From Punica granatum (lineage: Eukaryota > Streptophyta > Magnoliopsida > Myrtales > Lythraceae): 64,000 nucleotides of DNA. Location: the NCBI RefSeq assembly GCF_007655135.1, contig NC_045129.1:39495122-39559121 (forward strand), read 5' to 3'. The notes beneath the pieces were generated by a model. That model worked only from the letters and a program-made list of their open reading frames with translations, was not told the origin of the DNA and did no database searches. This document shows positions 24,391 through 35,833 of the stretch, in pieces. A program made the translations under genes and the position numbers. The first letter of the stretch is position 1; every line of letters starts with the position of its first letter.

Positions 24391-27300
24391 CTTTGCTCGC
24401 TTGGAATTGTTGAAACTCTTCTGTCCAGTTCCAGAGCTTCCTTGCTCTGTTCCGTGTTCAGATAGATAGAAATTACCGGAGGAGAAGAAAGAATGCTGCG
24501 ATTCTGCAAGGAGATGACAAAGGCGGGCGCGAGTGAGTGTCGTCTACCTGCGGGTGCAAAAGCTAAGGTAATTTGGGGAAGGGGGGGAGAGAAGAAAGCG
24601 CGTGGTGTGAGCTGCCTGATGGATCGGAGATTGAAGAATGTCTTTCCGTCTGTGCTTCCTCCTTTCTTGTTTTTGTGCCAAAAAAGAAGAAAGACTAAAA
24701 GGGGCCGTTGAGCTTCCTCTTCCTCTTCCTCTTCCTCTTCCTCGTCGCTAAAACCGTGTCGTGTTTCCCTTTTTTTTTTTTTTCCTTTTTTGGGGGTGTT
24801 GTCACCCCCTGGAGGAGGAGATCGGAGCGAACATGTTCGATTGGATTTTCGTTTTTTTTGTCGGTTGTCTTGTCTGGGTGCGAGCGGCGACTTGAAATAT
24901 ATATATATATATATATAGATGCATCGCGCCGTCCTACCTATAGCCACGTGCCATTCACATGTGAAATGCTCCGAACCTGTGTGTTTCTTACTTCCCCCCA
25001 ATTTAGTTAGTTTTTCTTGGTGAAAATAATACATTTTTCCTTTTGCTCTTTGTTCTTATTTATGTATTTATTTATTTTGGACGTATATATACACATATTT
25101 CTTTTGTTTTTATGGGAATTGAGAAATCAAGCCATAAATTAGATATTTAGAAATTTTATTTTATTGTATTAGACTCATGAATCTTCTTATTGTAACAATA
25201 TATATATATATATATGTATTTATGTATGGATGTCTCGTCCATATCCGCCCTTGTAATATTCAATTGAGCATTCTTCCTGGTATTCATTTTTACTATGAAT
25301 ATACGAAGAATTCTTATTATAGTTGGAAAATATATTGAAAGGAAAGAAAATTCTTCCATCTTGTTCTTTAATAGTTACAGCTTCTTTTTCTTGATGAAAA
25401 AGAAAGACATGCACAAGCAGACCTATATATATATATATTATTCTCTGTGATTTCCAATTCCAATTATGAGGATTATTTATATATATTGCGCTGCATGAGG
25501 AAGACCAGGTCACGTACATGTGCCCATATATATACTTTCGCTGATATAGTCAATAAATGTGTGTATATATATGTGTGTGTGTGTGCGCGCGCATCCCATC
25601 CCATATATATTATATACATTACATATATTATACGAAAAAATAAGAGAAGGAATGTCATTTGTGCCAGAGACCAGAGAATGAGTGTGTAGAAGATTTGACT
25701 TCGTCGGGTTCGGTTATATATATATATATATATATATATATTTCAGTTATAAAGGATGATTATAGCCTAATATAAGAATAAAAATAACAAAGTTAAAATA
25801 AAAAGACATGAAAATCTCATTGACGATAATCAAATTCGAGACATCATAATTTCGAACGATGACTTATGTTACTGCACCAAATCTTATTTTTCTTTGGTTT
25901 TCTATTTAAATTGCGTGTGTTTTATTCTTATTCCTAGTTGCCGTCCTTTAATTGGTCCAACTCGGGCCAGGCCACCATATGCATGCACTTCGTCGGATGT
26001 TAATGCAGCCATTTCTTGTTTACATTTATTTAATTTAATATAATAATGTAATTATTACATTAATGTCTGCTGCTTCAGTTTTTGCCGATCGACTTCGCGA
26101 GGAAGTATTCAAATTTACGAATACCGAGGAGCATAATATATATATGTGTGTGTGTGTACCATCTTCCGACCATTACGCACCTCCTCCTCCGTTGACCCCG
26201 TAATAAACTGCCCATCCTTAGATATTAATTTAGGATTAAATAAACTATTTATGATTACTTATAAAAAAAACCATATAACAATAACGTGGTATAATACTTC
26301 AACCAAACCCCAGCGCCACCCCCCCCCCCCCCCCCCCCCCCCCTCAACCCAAAAAAAAAAAGAAAAGAACAACCTAAAATCAAATAGGCATAATATAATA
26401 AAAATACTGTTAACTATACATGCTTCCCTGCAACTGATCATTATATATATATATATATATATCTTATATAACACAATGTACAGTGTACGCTTCTTTCCAG
26501 CAAAAAATTCGTATTTGCCCTAAGATCGCCTGTCTCTAGCTATAGCGTCTAGGAATATATACCAAGAATTATCGATGATCTATAAATTCACGGTAACTGT
26601 CCATATATATACGCACACATGCACAAAGACATGTAATGGAGTCAATTTTGGACCCTTCTGTTTTTAGTTTTGGTAGTCAAATTTGGACTTTGAATTGGTA
26701 GTAATTTGGATACCGTGAAACCCCATGGTAGAATTGTATATAATTTAAGACAGTTTATATATATATGTGATTTGTGATATGGCATGCATGGATCAATTTG
26801 GAAATATTTATATGTAAATATTTGTGTGTGTATATATATATATATATATGCATGTGATATATAGATTTATATTTTACCGGCCGGCGAAGTGCGCTAATTA
26901 GTGTCCATGGCTTGGAAGAGAAGTATTCAGCAAATGGGGTATGAGTATGAGTTTAGACTTAACTTCCTCATCAATTCTATAAAATATACATAAAAGGATC
27001 CGGAGAAATTGATCGAAAAGGACATACAATCTCCCATGGAGTCCTCTGCCATCATAGATTTTCCTTCTTGCTTTCTCTCTTTCTTTTTTTCTTTTTTGGG
27101 TAAATGAAATATCATAGATATATAGCTACCTACTGACGCATATGTCTTATCTTTTAATTAATTAGTGCCATCATCCACCAAAGGAAAAGAGGTGCATAAA
27201 AAACTTTATGAGAAAAAAAGAAAAAAAGAGAATTGGTACAAGGATATGAAGGAAACAACTACTAACTGCAAATTAATGCCCACCTAGAAAAAAGCTACTG

Positions 27301-28453
27301 TAAGTGCATTTGCTAATTGAGGGAGAATTAATATAATAAGGTTTGCTTTGAGAAAAGCTCAGTTCCATTGAGTAGAATTTTTCATCTTGAAGGAAGTGTT
27401 ATAAGATCGAGCAAGCAATCCATAAATTTCATTTCTCGCTCAGAGTGGAGTATTTCTGCTGATCATATCATATGATAACGTTATCCAAATTATATGACAA
27501 CCATAACTTCTTTTGAAAAGTAATGACAAGATAACTTCAATCAACCAGAAAGCCATAGTATTCGACCTAGCTAGGAATTGACAGTCCACCCTACAATAAA
27601 AAAGAAAATGATAATTTCAGGAACAGTATATATATGTAATATATATAAATATATGGATTAAGAAGACCATAAGTTCACATCTGTTTGGGATGATTACTTG
27701 AGCAATATAATATAATATATATAATACGATATGATACGATACAATATAATATAACATAATATAATGCTAATGCAATTACAGAGGGTGGGACCTAGCTGAT
27801 TCTAGTTAAAACTTGAAAAGTAGTTAGGAGCCATGACCCAATCACTCATAAACACGTGTGAGATATGTAATAGACGTGTATGATTATGGAAAAGTTGTAA
27901 ATTAGAGATGTAGAATATGTCATTGCATACGATATCTTTAGAGAGAGAGAGAGAGAGGAGTAGCAACAATATACTGCAAATTAATATTTACTTACTTGTG
28001 TGTAATTATTGTTCTTAAATTATATATTATTAGTAACGAATTTAGGTGTGTGTTGCTTTTGTTTGCGAGTAGACTCAGACTCCCGAGCTGATGTGGGGCT
28101 GAATTTGTCAGCCTAAAAAATGACAATGCAACCTCCCCCTCTCCTCCCCTTTTGACATCATCATCCATCCGAAAAGAAAATGCCCTCCTACCTATGGCCA
28201 CCTTTCTTGCCATATAAACATGATATTATGATAATATTCACTTAATTAAACAATATTATGAAAATATCTTGATCCATACGTACATAATATATACATTCCA
28301 TGTCGTGTGGAGCTTTCTCAGAAGCTATAACGGATCATTTATGGTCTTCATTGGGATGATATATACTAGAGGTCGTACCGCGCTATACCCAAATATCACG
28401 TTGTTTTGAAAGTTTAATTAAAAATATACATGTTAATGGAAAATGAACTATTG

Positions 28454-28485
<32 letters not shown>

Positions 28486-30069
28486 TGATGATAAGCATAA
28501 TTACCGATGAAAGAAAAGTAATTAATATTAAAATGTTGTATATATTAGTTGCACAGTGGAGGAAAAGTGTCATAGAATAGTAAGGACTAAGGAAAGATTC
28601 AAAGAGAAAAAGGGAGGGAGAGAGAGAGCACGTGAGAGTGAGAGTGCAAGAGAAAAGAGGAGATTAAGTAAATGATATTTATCTTTTTTTACTTAATTTA
28701 TAACTCATTGATAAAATCTTATAAGAAGGAACTTTATAATTTCATTACATTTATATATATTAGAATTTCAAAAATTAAAAGGAAAAAAGAAAAGAGAAAA
28801 TGCTCTTTATTTTAGTATAGATAGACGGATGGATGGATGGATAGATAGATAGATAGATATGCACGAGCATATACAATTATTAACAAAATCAAACAATTTG
28901 ATAACCATATATCTTCTTATCTATATTATTATAGGAAGGTAAAAGCGAATTTTTTTCCGAAATCTCTCATATATTTTATTTTTCTAATTATTAGAGTCAC
29001 TGAATTGAGATAATTATAGTCGATTAATAAGATAACTAAGTATCATCTCACTAATTCAACTATGTTTCTCTCTCCCCCTAATCATCGTACTCTCTCTCCC
29101 CTTCTTTCTTATTTCACTCTAAAATCAACGTACAAATCAAGAGTCTCAACATCAGGTCCAATATACTGCTTTACTTTTCTTCATCATTTGTTTTCTATTT
29201 TATTCAATCATATATTCTTAATTTGTTATTCATTTGTCTTTTTCCGTACATCAATTTTAATTAGAAGTTTCAAAACCATAATTGCGATCGTATACGTCTA
29301 ATATCTGCATATAACGCGGTAAGCCTTTAGTCGTCTCTAGTACTACTTGTAAAACTGTTTTATGGATGGTTCAGTTGGAAAGTTGAAGTATATGGGCTGG
29401 GCTGGGGTGGGGTGGGTTGGGGTAGGTTCAACCTTCGAGCTTAAGAAAAGGAAAGGAAAGCTCTTCGCCTTTTCTGAGGAAGCTGCTCGTAGAAGCTCAG
29501 GAAAGGAAGCAGAAAGAGAGAGATCAATCATATATACCATGTCCACTGAGATGCCAATCATGATTTCGTCCGACTTAACGATTGATTCCCCTACAGTAGT
29601 ATACTTTTCAAGAATCTTATTATCGTATGTCTTTTTTGCTGGTTCGAGATCCACGAATCTATATTCGCCTGTATATCAGGATCTGAATGCCGGAGAGTGT
29701 AAAAGATCGAGTACATATGATTGATCGGTATGGTAACTGGGCAGTAGCGAAGAAATTCAATCGAGGTCCAACAGGCCCTGTTCAATTAATTATCCTAAAT
29801 TCCTAATGACGAGCTTGGGAAACTCTATACTATATATGAGCTCGGCCTACTACTACTACTAATGGACTATGCTCATCAGGTTTTTTTTTTTTTTTGGTTA
29901 ACTTGGGCCTGATACTCTATTCCACGGCCCAACTGCACAGATCATGGTATGGTTGCAGTGAGCTGGGCCCCACATTGACTCTGCAGACGGAAGAACAGAC
30001 AGCTTCCCTGTCTGTCACTGCAGCTCCCTCCCAACTGAACGACCGGACTGTCTGATCGGATTCGGAGCG
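24391..30069. other. Large AT-rich intergenic spacer with many simple repeats
   Basis: No gene recognised in 5.7 kb. It contains TCCTCT repeats at 24714-24741, (TA)n at about 24897-24917, 25198-25216, 25711-25742, 26439-26461 and 28460-28486, a run of 25 C at 26319-26343, an AATAT/ATACGAT repeat around 27708-27770, (GA)n at 27941-27957 and GATG/GATA repeats at 28826-28858. Open frames of 60-240 codons run through these tracts and are low-complexity. The proximal promoter of the Ubl-LRR gene probably lies within 29,800-30,069. Confidence 0.6.
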
Positions 30070-32543
30070 ATGGACGCCGGCGCCGAAATTAACTTGACGG
30101 TGAAATTTAGCGGGAGATCAATCCCGATATCGACGTCGCCGGACACGACTGTCAAAGAGCTGAAGTCTCTCCTCCAACCTCTCACCAATGTGCTCCCTCG
30201 CGGTCAGAAGCTCATCTTCAAAGGTCCGCTCCAACAAACATTTCTCCATTCTTCGCCTCGATCTGACGGATGATTCAGCTCGTTCCGGGAGATTTCAGCT
30301 TTGTCTTTGAATGGTTGAAGTGACTGTTGTCTTCTTTGTGAATCGCAGGGAAGGTCTTGGTGGACTCACAGACGTTGAAGGCGTCAGACCTGACCAATGG
30401 AGCTAAACTCATGCTTATGGCCTCTCAGGGACTTCACCAGGGGGTAATTATCAAGTCCAATGGCACCTTTGCTCCGTCGATTTCGGTTGCTTGATTCTAT
30501 CTATCTATGATGTCCCGCCACGCCATGTTTGGAATTGCATTTCGACTGTTAGCTAGTTGTTCAGTAAGATGAAAAGGGCTAGGAGCTATAGGCGGATGAT
30601 GTAATGCTCAAGCTTGTGATCGAAAATCCGTGTTCCTTTAGTTATATATTGCAATGCCTGGTTGTTTCTCCAGATAGAGTATTATCAGAGCTTTGCCTTT
30701 TCTTTCTTCTGGTCGGTTTTTTGATGAATGAAAAGAGTTCGGGTATTCTCATATTTGGGCAGGATGGTCCCATTCTGAAAGAAGCAAGAACTCGACCGAT
30801 CAGGAGGGATAATGATGCATGTAATGCGGCAAAACAGAAGATGGTAACCCACGTTGATAAGACCAGATTGGAACGATGGAAAGCCACTGGAGTCGTTGCA
30901 CTAGCTGACTGCAATTTGAAGGTAAATAAAAGAGGCGATTTTGTTGTGATGGAGAGAGAGAGAGAGAGATGATATTTCTTTATTACGTATATTGGTCTTC
31001 ATTATATCTGTTTATTGATCTTGCTCTCTTTATATTTCTACCTTCTGTATTTGCTGAATCTTACTCGAAGGCCATACCAGACGAAGTATGGGCTTGTGGA
31101 ACTTCTACGAGGACCCTCGACATATCTAATAACAGTATTCAAGATGTACCTTCACAAATTGGGAGCTTGACTTCCATGCAGGCAAGCAAGACCTTCGTTT
31201 TGGTTCCTATGATTTCAGTCGCATACTCTTATATTATTGAAAAGCTTCTGTGTGGGTTCATTCTGTGTCACCCTCTGTATTTGGAAATATTGCAGAAGTT
31301 CATGTTGAATGCTAATGGACTGTGTGATGAATCCATCAGTTGGGAAGGCCTTGCATCCTTAAAGTTTTTGACAGTCCTATCAATGAGCCAGAATAAGTGA
31401 GTGGCTTAACTGTCTAAGGCTGCCCATCATTGTATCTGTTATATCTATTGAACTGAGGCTTTTAAGACATTCACAAGAACTGCAATGTATGCAGTTTGAC
31501 AGCTCTGCCCTTGGCACTGGGTTCCTTGGGTTCTTTGCGGCACCTTGACATAGCAAATAACAAGTTGACCAGTCTCCCCGATGAAATAGGATGCTTGACT
31601 CGGCTTGAATTGCTGAAAGCCAATAATAATAGGTAAGCCACACAGTTCAGAGGCAGTACATTTATGGGGAGTTTCGCTGCCATAGGGGATGTAATGAACG
31701 TCTTATTATATTGGCTTACCCCAATTCAACTGTGGTCGTTTATCATTTTGTTCCAGGATAAGCACTATCCCTGCCCATATTGACGGCTGCTGCACGCTCA
31801 TGGAGGTCCAATTTTAACCTTCTAGACTAGAGATTTTCAATCGCGCCCTCTACAGACGAGCCTTTACTCTTTTCTTTTTCTTTTTAAATGGGAAAACTCC
31901 TGTTTATATACGACTGTTGTTAAAGGGCACTTGATGAGGTTGGACATGTTGCAGGTTGACCTCTCGCACAATCTTCTCTTGGAGCTCCCTGAGACAGTCT
32001 GCAACTTGCGTAATTTGAAGGTCCGACTCCCGTAGTTTTGGGCTTGTATATGTTTAGACAAATCGTGATATTGACTATCATGCAGTTTTTTAAGTAGGAA
32101 TGTCTCTTGGTGCACTTAATCTCCGTCTTTACTAGTCCCGCACATGATTGTAACATTGAACACAGTTTGAATACCTTGTTAGGTCCTGGCCATAATGCAA
32201 AGATTTCTAATAAGACTGTTGCATGAGCAGGCTCTGCATCTGAGCAACAATGGGCTTAACACGCTGCCCCATAATCTATTCAAGGAATGTACTTCTCTCT
32301 GTACCCTGGGTCTTCACAACACCGAAATCACAATTGACAACATTCGCCAGGTTTGAGCTCCTCCATAAATCCAAACCATCGTTTTAAGAGCTATTGTGAG
32401 GGAGTATGCTGATTGCATATATTGTGGGACAGTTTGAAGGATGGGAAGGATTTGAGGAACGGAGACGCTTGAAGCATCAGAAACAATTGGACTTCCGAGT
32501 CGCCAGTTCAGCTGAATTTGACGAAGGTGCTGACAAGAAATGA
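30070..32543 (+). CDS. Ubiquitin-like domain plus leucine-rich repeat protein (At2g30105 type)
   Basis: Ten exons: 30070-30223, 30349-30443, 30763-30921, 31071-31181, 31296-31396, 31495-31632, 31757-31805, 31955-32020, 32231-32350 and 32433-32543. They join to 367 aa. Residues about 7-82 are a ubiquitin-like fold (VKFSGRSIPISTS, TVKELKSLL, LPRGQKLIFKGKVL, SDLTNGAKLMLM). A linker follows, then roughly eight LRRs of the intracellular plant type (LDISNNSIQDVPSQIG, LDIANNKLTSLPDEIG). The C-terminus has RQFEGWEGFEERRRLKHQKQLDFRV and ends DEGADKK, as in the Arabidopsis protein. No signal peptide or membrane segment, so it is probably cytosolic or nuclear. The role is not known to me; the Ubl suggests a ubiquitin or proteasome link. 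Intron 4 (31182-31295) starts with GC rather than GT. AATAAA at 32742 could be its poly(A) signal. Confidence 0.93.
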
Positions 32544-34628
32544 GAGATCGGAATTGCAAGGTTGAAAACTTACAGAAAACTCTTTCCATGCCTTCCTAAA
32601 ATTGGCCATGTCTGTACTACTATCTTCTTCGTTCCGCAAGATCTTCTGGTCATGTTTCTGAGCAATTTCTTAATATAGGCAACGGTCAGACTGTGCTGTC
32701 ATTACAAATTATAGGCCCGCAGTATAATGGAGAAAGGGGAAAATAAAATCGTCTTCATTGTTTGATGCGAATTTGGATCAGGCAGTGATGCACGGAGTGA
32801 ATTCGATGGCTTTACGAACGACCGGACCGAGGAAGATGAAAGGAAATGGCATCCAAAGGGTCCTGCGTGGTACTACTAGGACCCATCTACGCAGTCCTAT
32901 AACTTTTTTTAACACAGCGACATTATTAAATACAATTAAAATCTGTTGTTTATAATGGACAGGTGTCGGTCCATTAAATTTTGCAATTTTTTTTTAATCT
33001 TTGCCTAATAGCATTTTAAAAGTTTGAAGGGAGATAAGAGGCTAGAATAGCTAATTAAGTGTAGAGGTAAAGTATGTCTCCCCTCAGTGCAAGTGTTAGG
33101 AGTTTGATTCCCTGCCCACCCTTATTGGAGGCGGCATTTTATTCTTTCTTTTTATATACCCCTTACATTTTTCCTCAACCATCCGTATTTATATATATAT
33201 ATATATATATATATGAAACATAATCACTTTGATATAATAAATGATTCATTTTTTTATAAATATGCAATTTTTCTTCTTTTTTTATATGAAACATAACTTA
33301 ATCACTTCAATATAAAAAAATGATTATTTTTTTTATAAATATAACCATAAGTTAAGTATTATCTCAAAATAACTTAATCACTTCATTATATGATTAAATT
33401 TTTGGTAAATATAACCATAAATCATCTACTAAATATAAATGACAATATAAAACGTAATACAATAGATTTGTTAGTTCTGTCTAATAACTAAATAAAATTA
33501 CTTCCACAACATTGATAGAAAAATCTTGATACATGCCATTACATACTTATATTAAATTAAAATGAATTAAATACTGTGTAAATACAATCATAAGTCAAAT
33601 GTTATATACCAAATATAAATTAATGATGATATAACACGTAATATAATAGATTCGCTAGCTTTGTTTGATCACCAAATAGAATCACTTACATGATATTAAC
33701 ATGCAAAAATTACATCTACCATCCACATTATTTTTATTTTTAAAATGATATGTTTTAAATTGACTCTTCAATCATCTTTTGTTATACATCTATTTGGCAT
33801 GCTATTCAAATAATACTAGGTGAAAAAACCGCACTTTATGATAGAAAATTTCAAATTCATTACTTACATTAATATACATTTTCTATATGCACATTTTGTT
33901 TATGAAATATGACTTAAGATAAATAAATAAAATAAATGGTAAGTTATCTAAAGGCAAAGAAAATAAAAATTTGATGATATACAGAAACAATTATATTTTT
34001 CTCAAAGATAATGGAATTATCATTAGATTTTCAAATACAAAAAGAAGCATGAAATTTTAAAGAAATGATGATACGATTAACTTCAAAATTTAATTTTGTT
34101 AAATAAAATGATCTTTCTTACATATTAATTCTTTATTACAATTTATGTGCACATGACTTAATAGATTCCAAAATTTTTAGAGATTATTTATATACTGTTG
34201 ACATGATTAAATTTTACCACATGATCTATCCCTTGAACAAATATTATAAATATTAAATGACCCGCTGGACCACAGCAGAGCACAGGAGTTCAGCCTAGTA
34301 ATAATTAAATAAGCAAGAAGATTGACGGCCCCCGCCGTTAGCATTCAAAGGTCCTCTGAGATTCACCATGGCCGAAGCTCCTCTTGGCCGTATCTTCATT
34401 GTCACACTAAGATAAGTAAGTGGTGGCCTTTAACAGGTCTCTTGTTCAAGTTTACCACACAAAAAATTGCTTTGGCTCCAACAGTTGCCTCAATCAAAAC
34501 CCAGATGATATGTGAGATATCGAGTAAGTGTTCACATAACCAAGGATTACTGTTTTTCATCTTTACATATAACAGCACCATTCCATTCCTCCAGCAACAA
34601 ATGCAATCCAAGTTAAAAGGGTGACGAC
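32544..34628. other. AT-rich intergenic
   Basis: No gene seen. 33040-33130 has a tRNA-like phrase (AGGAGTTTGATTCC) that may be a decayed SINE. (TA)n lies at 33187-33214. 33220-33700 contains several imperfect copies of a unit like CATAACTTAATCACTTCA with ATAAATATAACCATAAGT, so it is a degenerate repeat tract. Confidence 0.45.
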
Positions 34629-35555
34629 ACGTTTGATTGGGATAATAAGAATTGAGGAGATTATAATAAGGAGGGAATTGAAATTAGAGGGGATTAGAAT
34701 TGAAAATGTGGATCAATTATTTTGTTTGGTTGGACCTCGGAATATACGAGGAATACAATAAAAGCAAATTTCAAAGACTATATTGTCCTTGAATATAAAA
34801 TTAAAATAAAATATTATTAACTATTTCATTTATTAAGAAAAAAAATAGATGAACCGTGACACCAGCCCATCCCTAACCGGAGCTAGTTCGTTCTGGTGAG
34901 CCACGGGGCTCGAAAGCCTTGGGTCTAGGCGACCGCTAGGCAGGGCTTGCATCAGGGCAAGGCTCGCCCTTGGACAAGGCTCTCCGGCTTTGGGCATGAG
35001 CGATAGAGAGAGAGAGATTTCACCCTGGAGTTCAATAATGTTGGCTGCGTTCCACAGATTTAGGGTCGCGAGCCCTAAGCTCTTGCGACCCAGGGCCTGT
35101 GCCGATTGAGGGCGTGACGCGGGGCTCTTGACTTAGGGCTCACGATCAAGGAAGCCTTTTTTTTTCTTTTGGGTTTGATAAAGTTGGTCTCTCGCTCAAA
35201 GAGGCCAGATATGGTTTCTACGCTTACGGTGTGTCTTAATCGGTTGGATAGCTGCCAGAAAGCTTCGTCGTATATGTCGGAGATGGCGAGGGAGGTGCAG
35301 AGCAAGCGTTGGGCACAAGGGCATGCATTTTGAAAATTTGAAGAGTCGAGGGCATTTTTGGTAATCGGTATAAGGGCCCTCATCAGAATAGCAAATTAGA
35401 GGTAGGAGGCCAGATTTGCAAAGCAGCTTATTGTGGGTCTTGGGCCGGAATGGTAATTGCAAATCCGAGCCCGACAAGACATCCAAACGAAGTTTGCAAT
35501 TCTGGCCGAATTGGGCCAGATGCCCAATTCCTATCCGCCCAACCAAACGAACTGC
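34629..35555. mobile_element. Putative TIR element between the Ubl-LRR and UBA1 genes
   Basis: The left end CGTTTGATTGGGATAA with AAGAATTG and the complement of the right end, CGTTTGGTTGGGCGGATAGG with AATTGGG, form an imperfect terminal inverted repeat about 25 bp long. The interior is GC-richer than its surroundings (34860-35130 and 35390-35560) with no recognisable transposase. No clear target duplication was found, so borders are approximate. Confidence 0.45.
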
Positions 35556-35833
35556 TAGAGCATTCTGGCAGGAATTGCAGCACCATTAAAAGATAAGATC
35601 TAAGGATGATTTTAATTACTTCACAGACGTGAGGGTTCATGTTTTAATCGCACATAAAAGTTGAAGTCTGCAGGACGGCAGGAGAATTCAGTCAAAGTAC
35701 CTCTGTATAGAAGCCAACCACAAATCTACTCCCAGATATAAAGCTGCCGAGTTATCATCACTCCCCTTAGAAAGGGAAAAAAGTAGTCTAGAATCACAGT
35801 CTAAGCGGCTTAGGTCCGTACCCGAGAAATATC

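Noticed and set aside
24321..25034. 237-codon open frame on the minus strand upstream of the LRR pseudokinase gene
   Set aside because: It runs through TA, Glu-coding TCC and poly-A simple repeats, overlaps exon 1 of the real gene in another frame and has no family resemblance.
29343..29724. Open frames of 103-120 codons on both strands before the Ubl-LRR gene
   Set aside because: Mutually overlapping, no recognisable domains, no splice continuation and no plausible homologue.
33041..33130. Possible SINE near the 3' side of the Ubl-LRR gene
   Set aside because: Only a weak B-box-like phrase (AGTTTGATTCC); the 3' tail and target duplication were not found, so it was not listed as an element.
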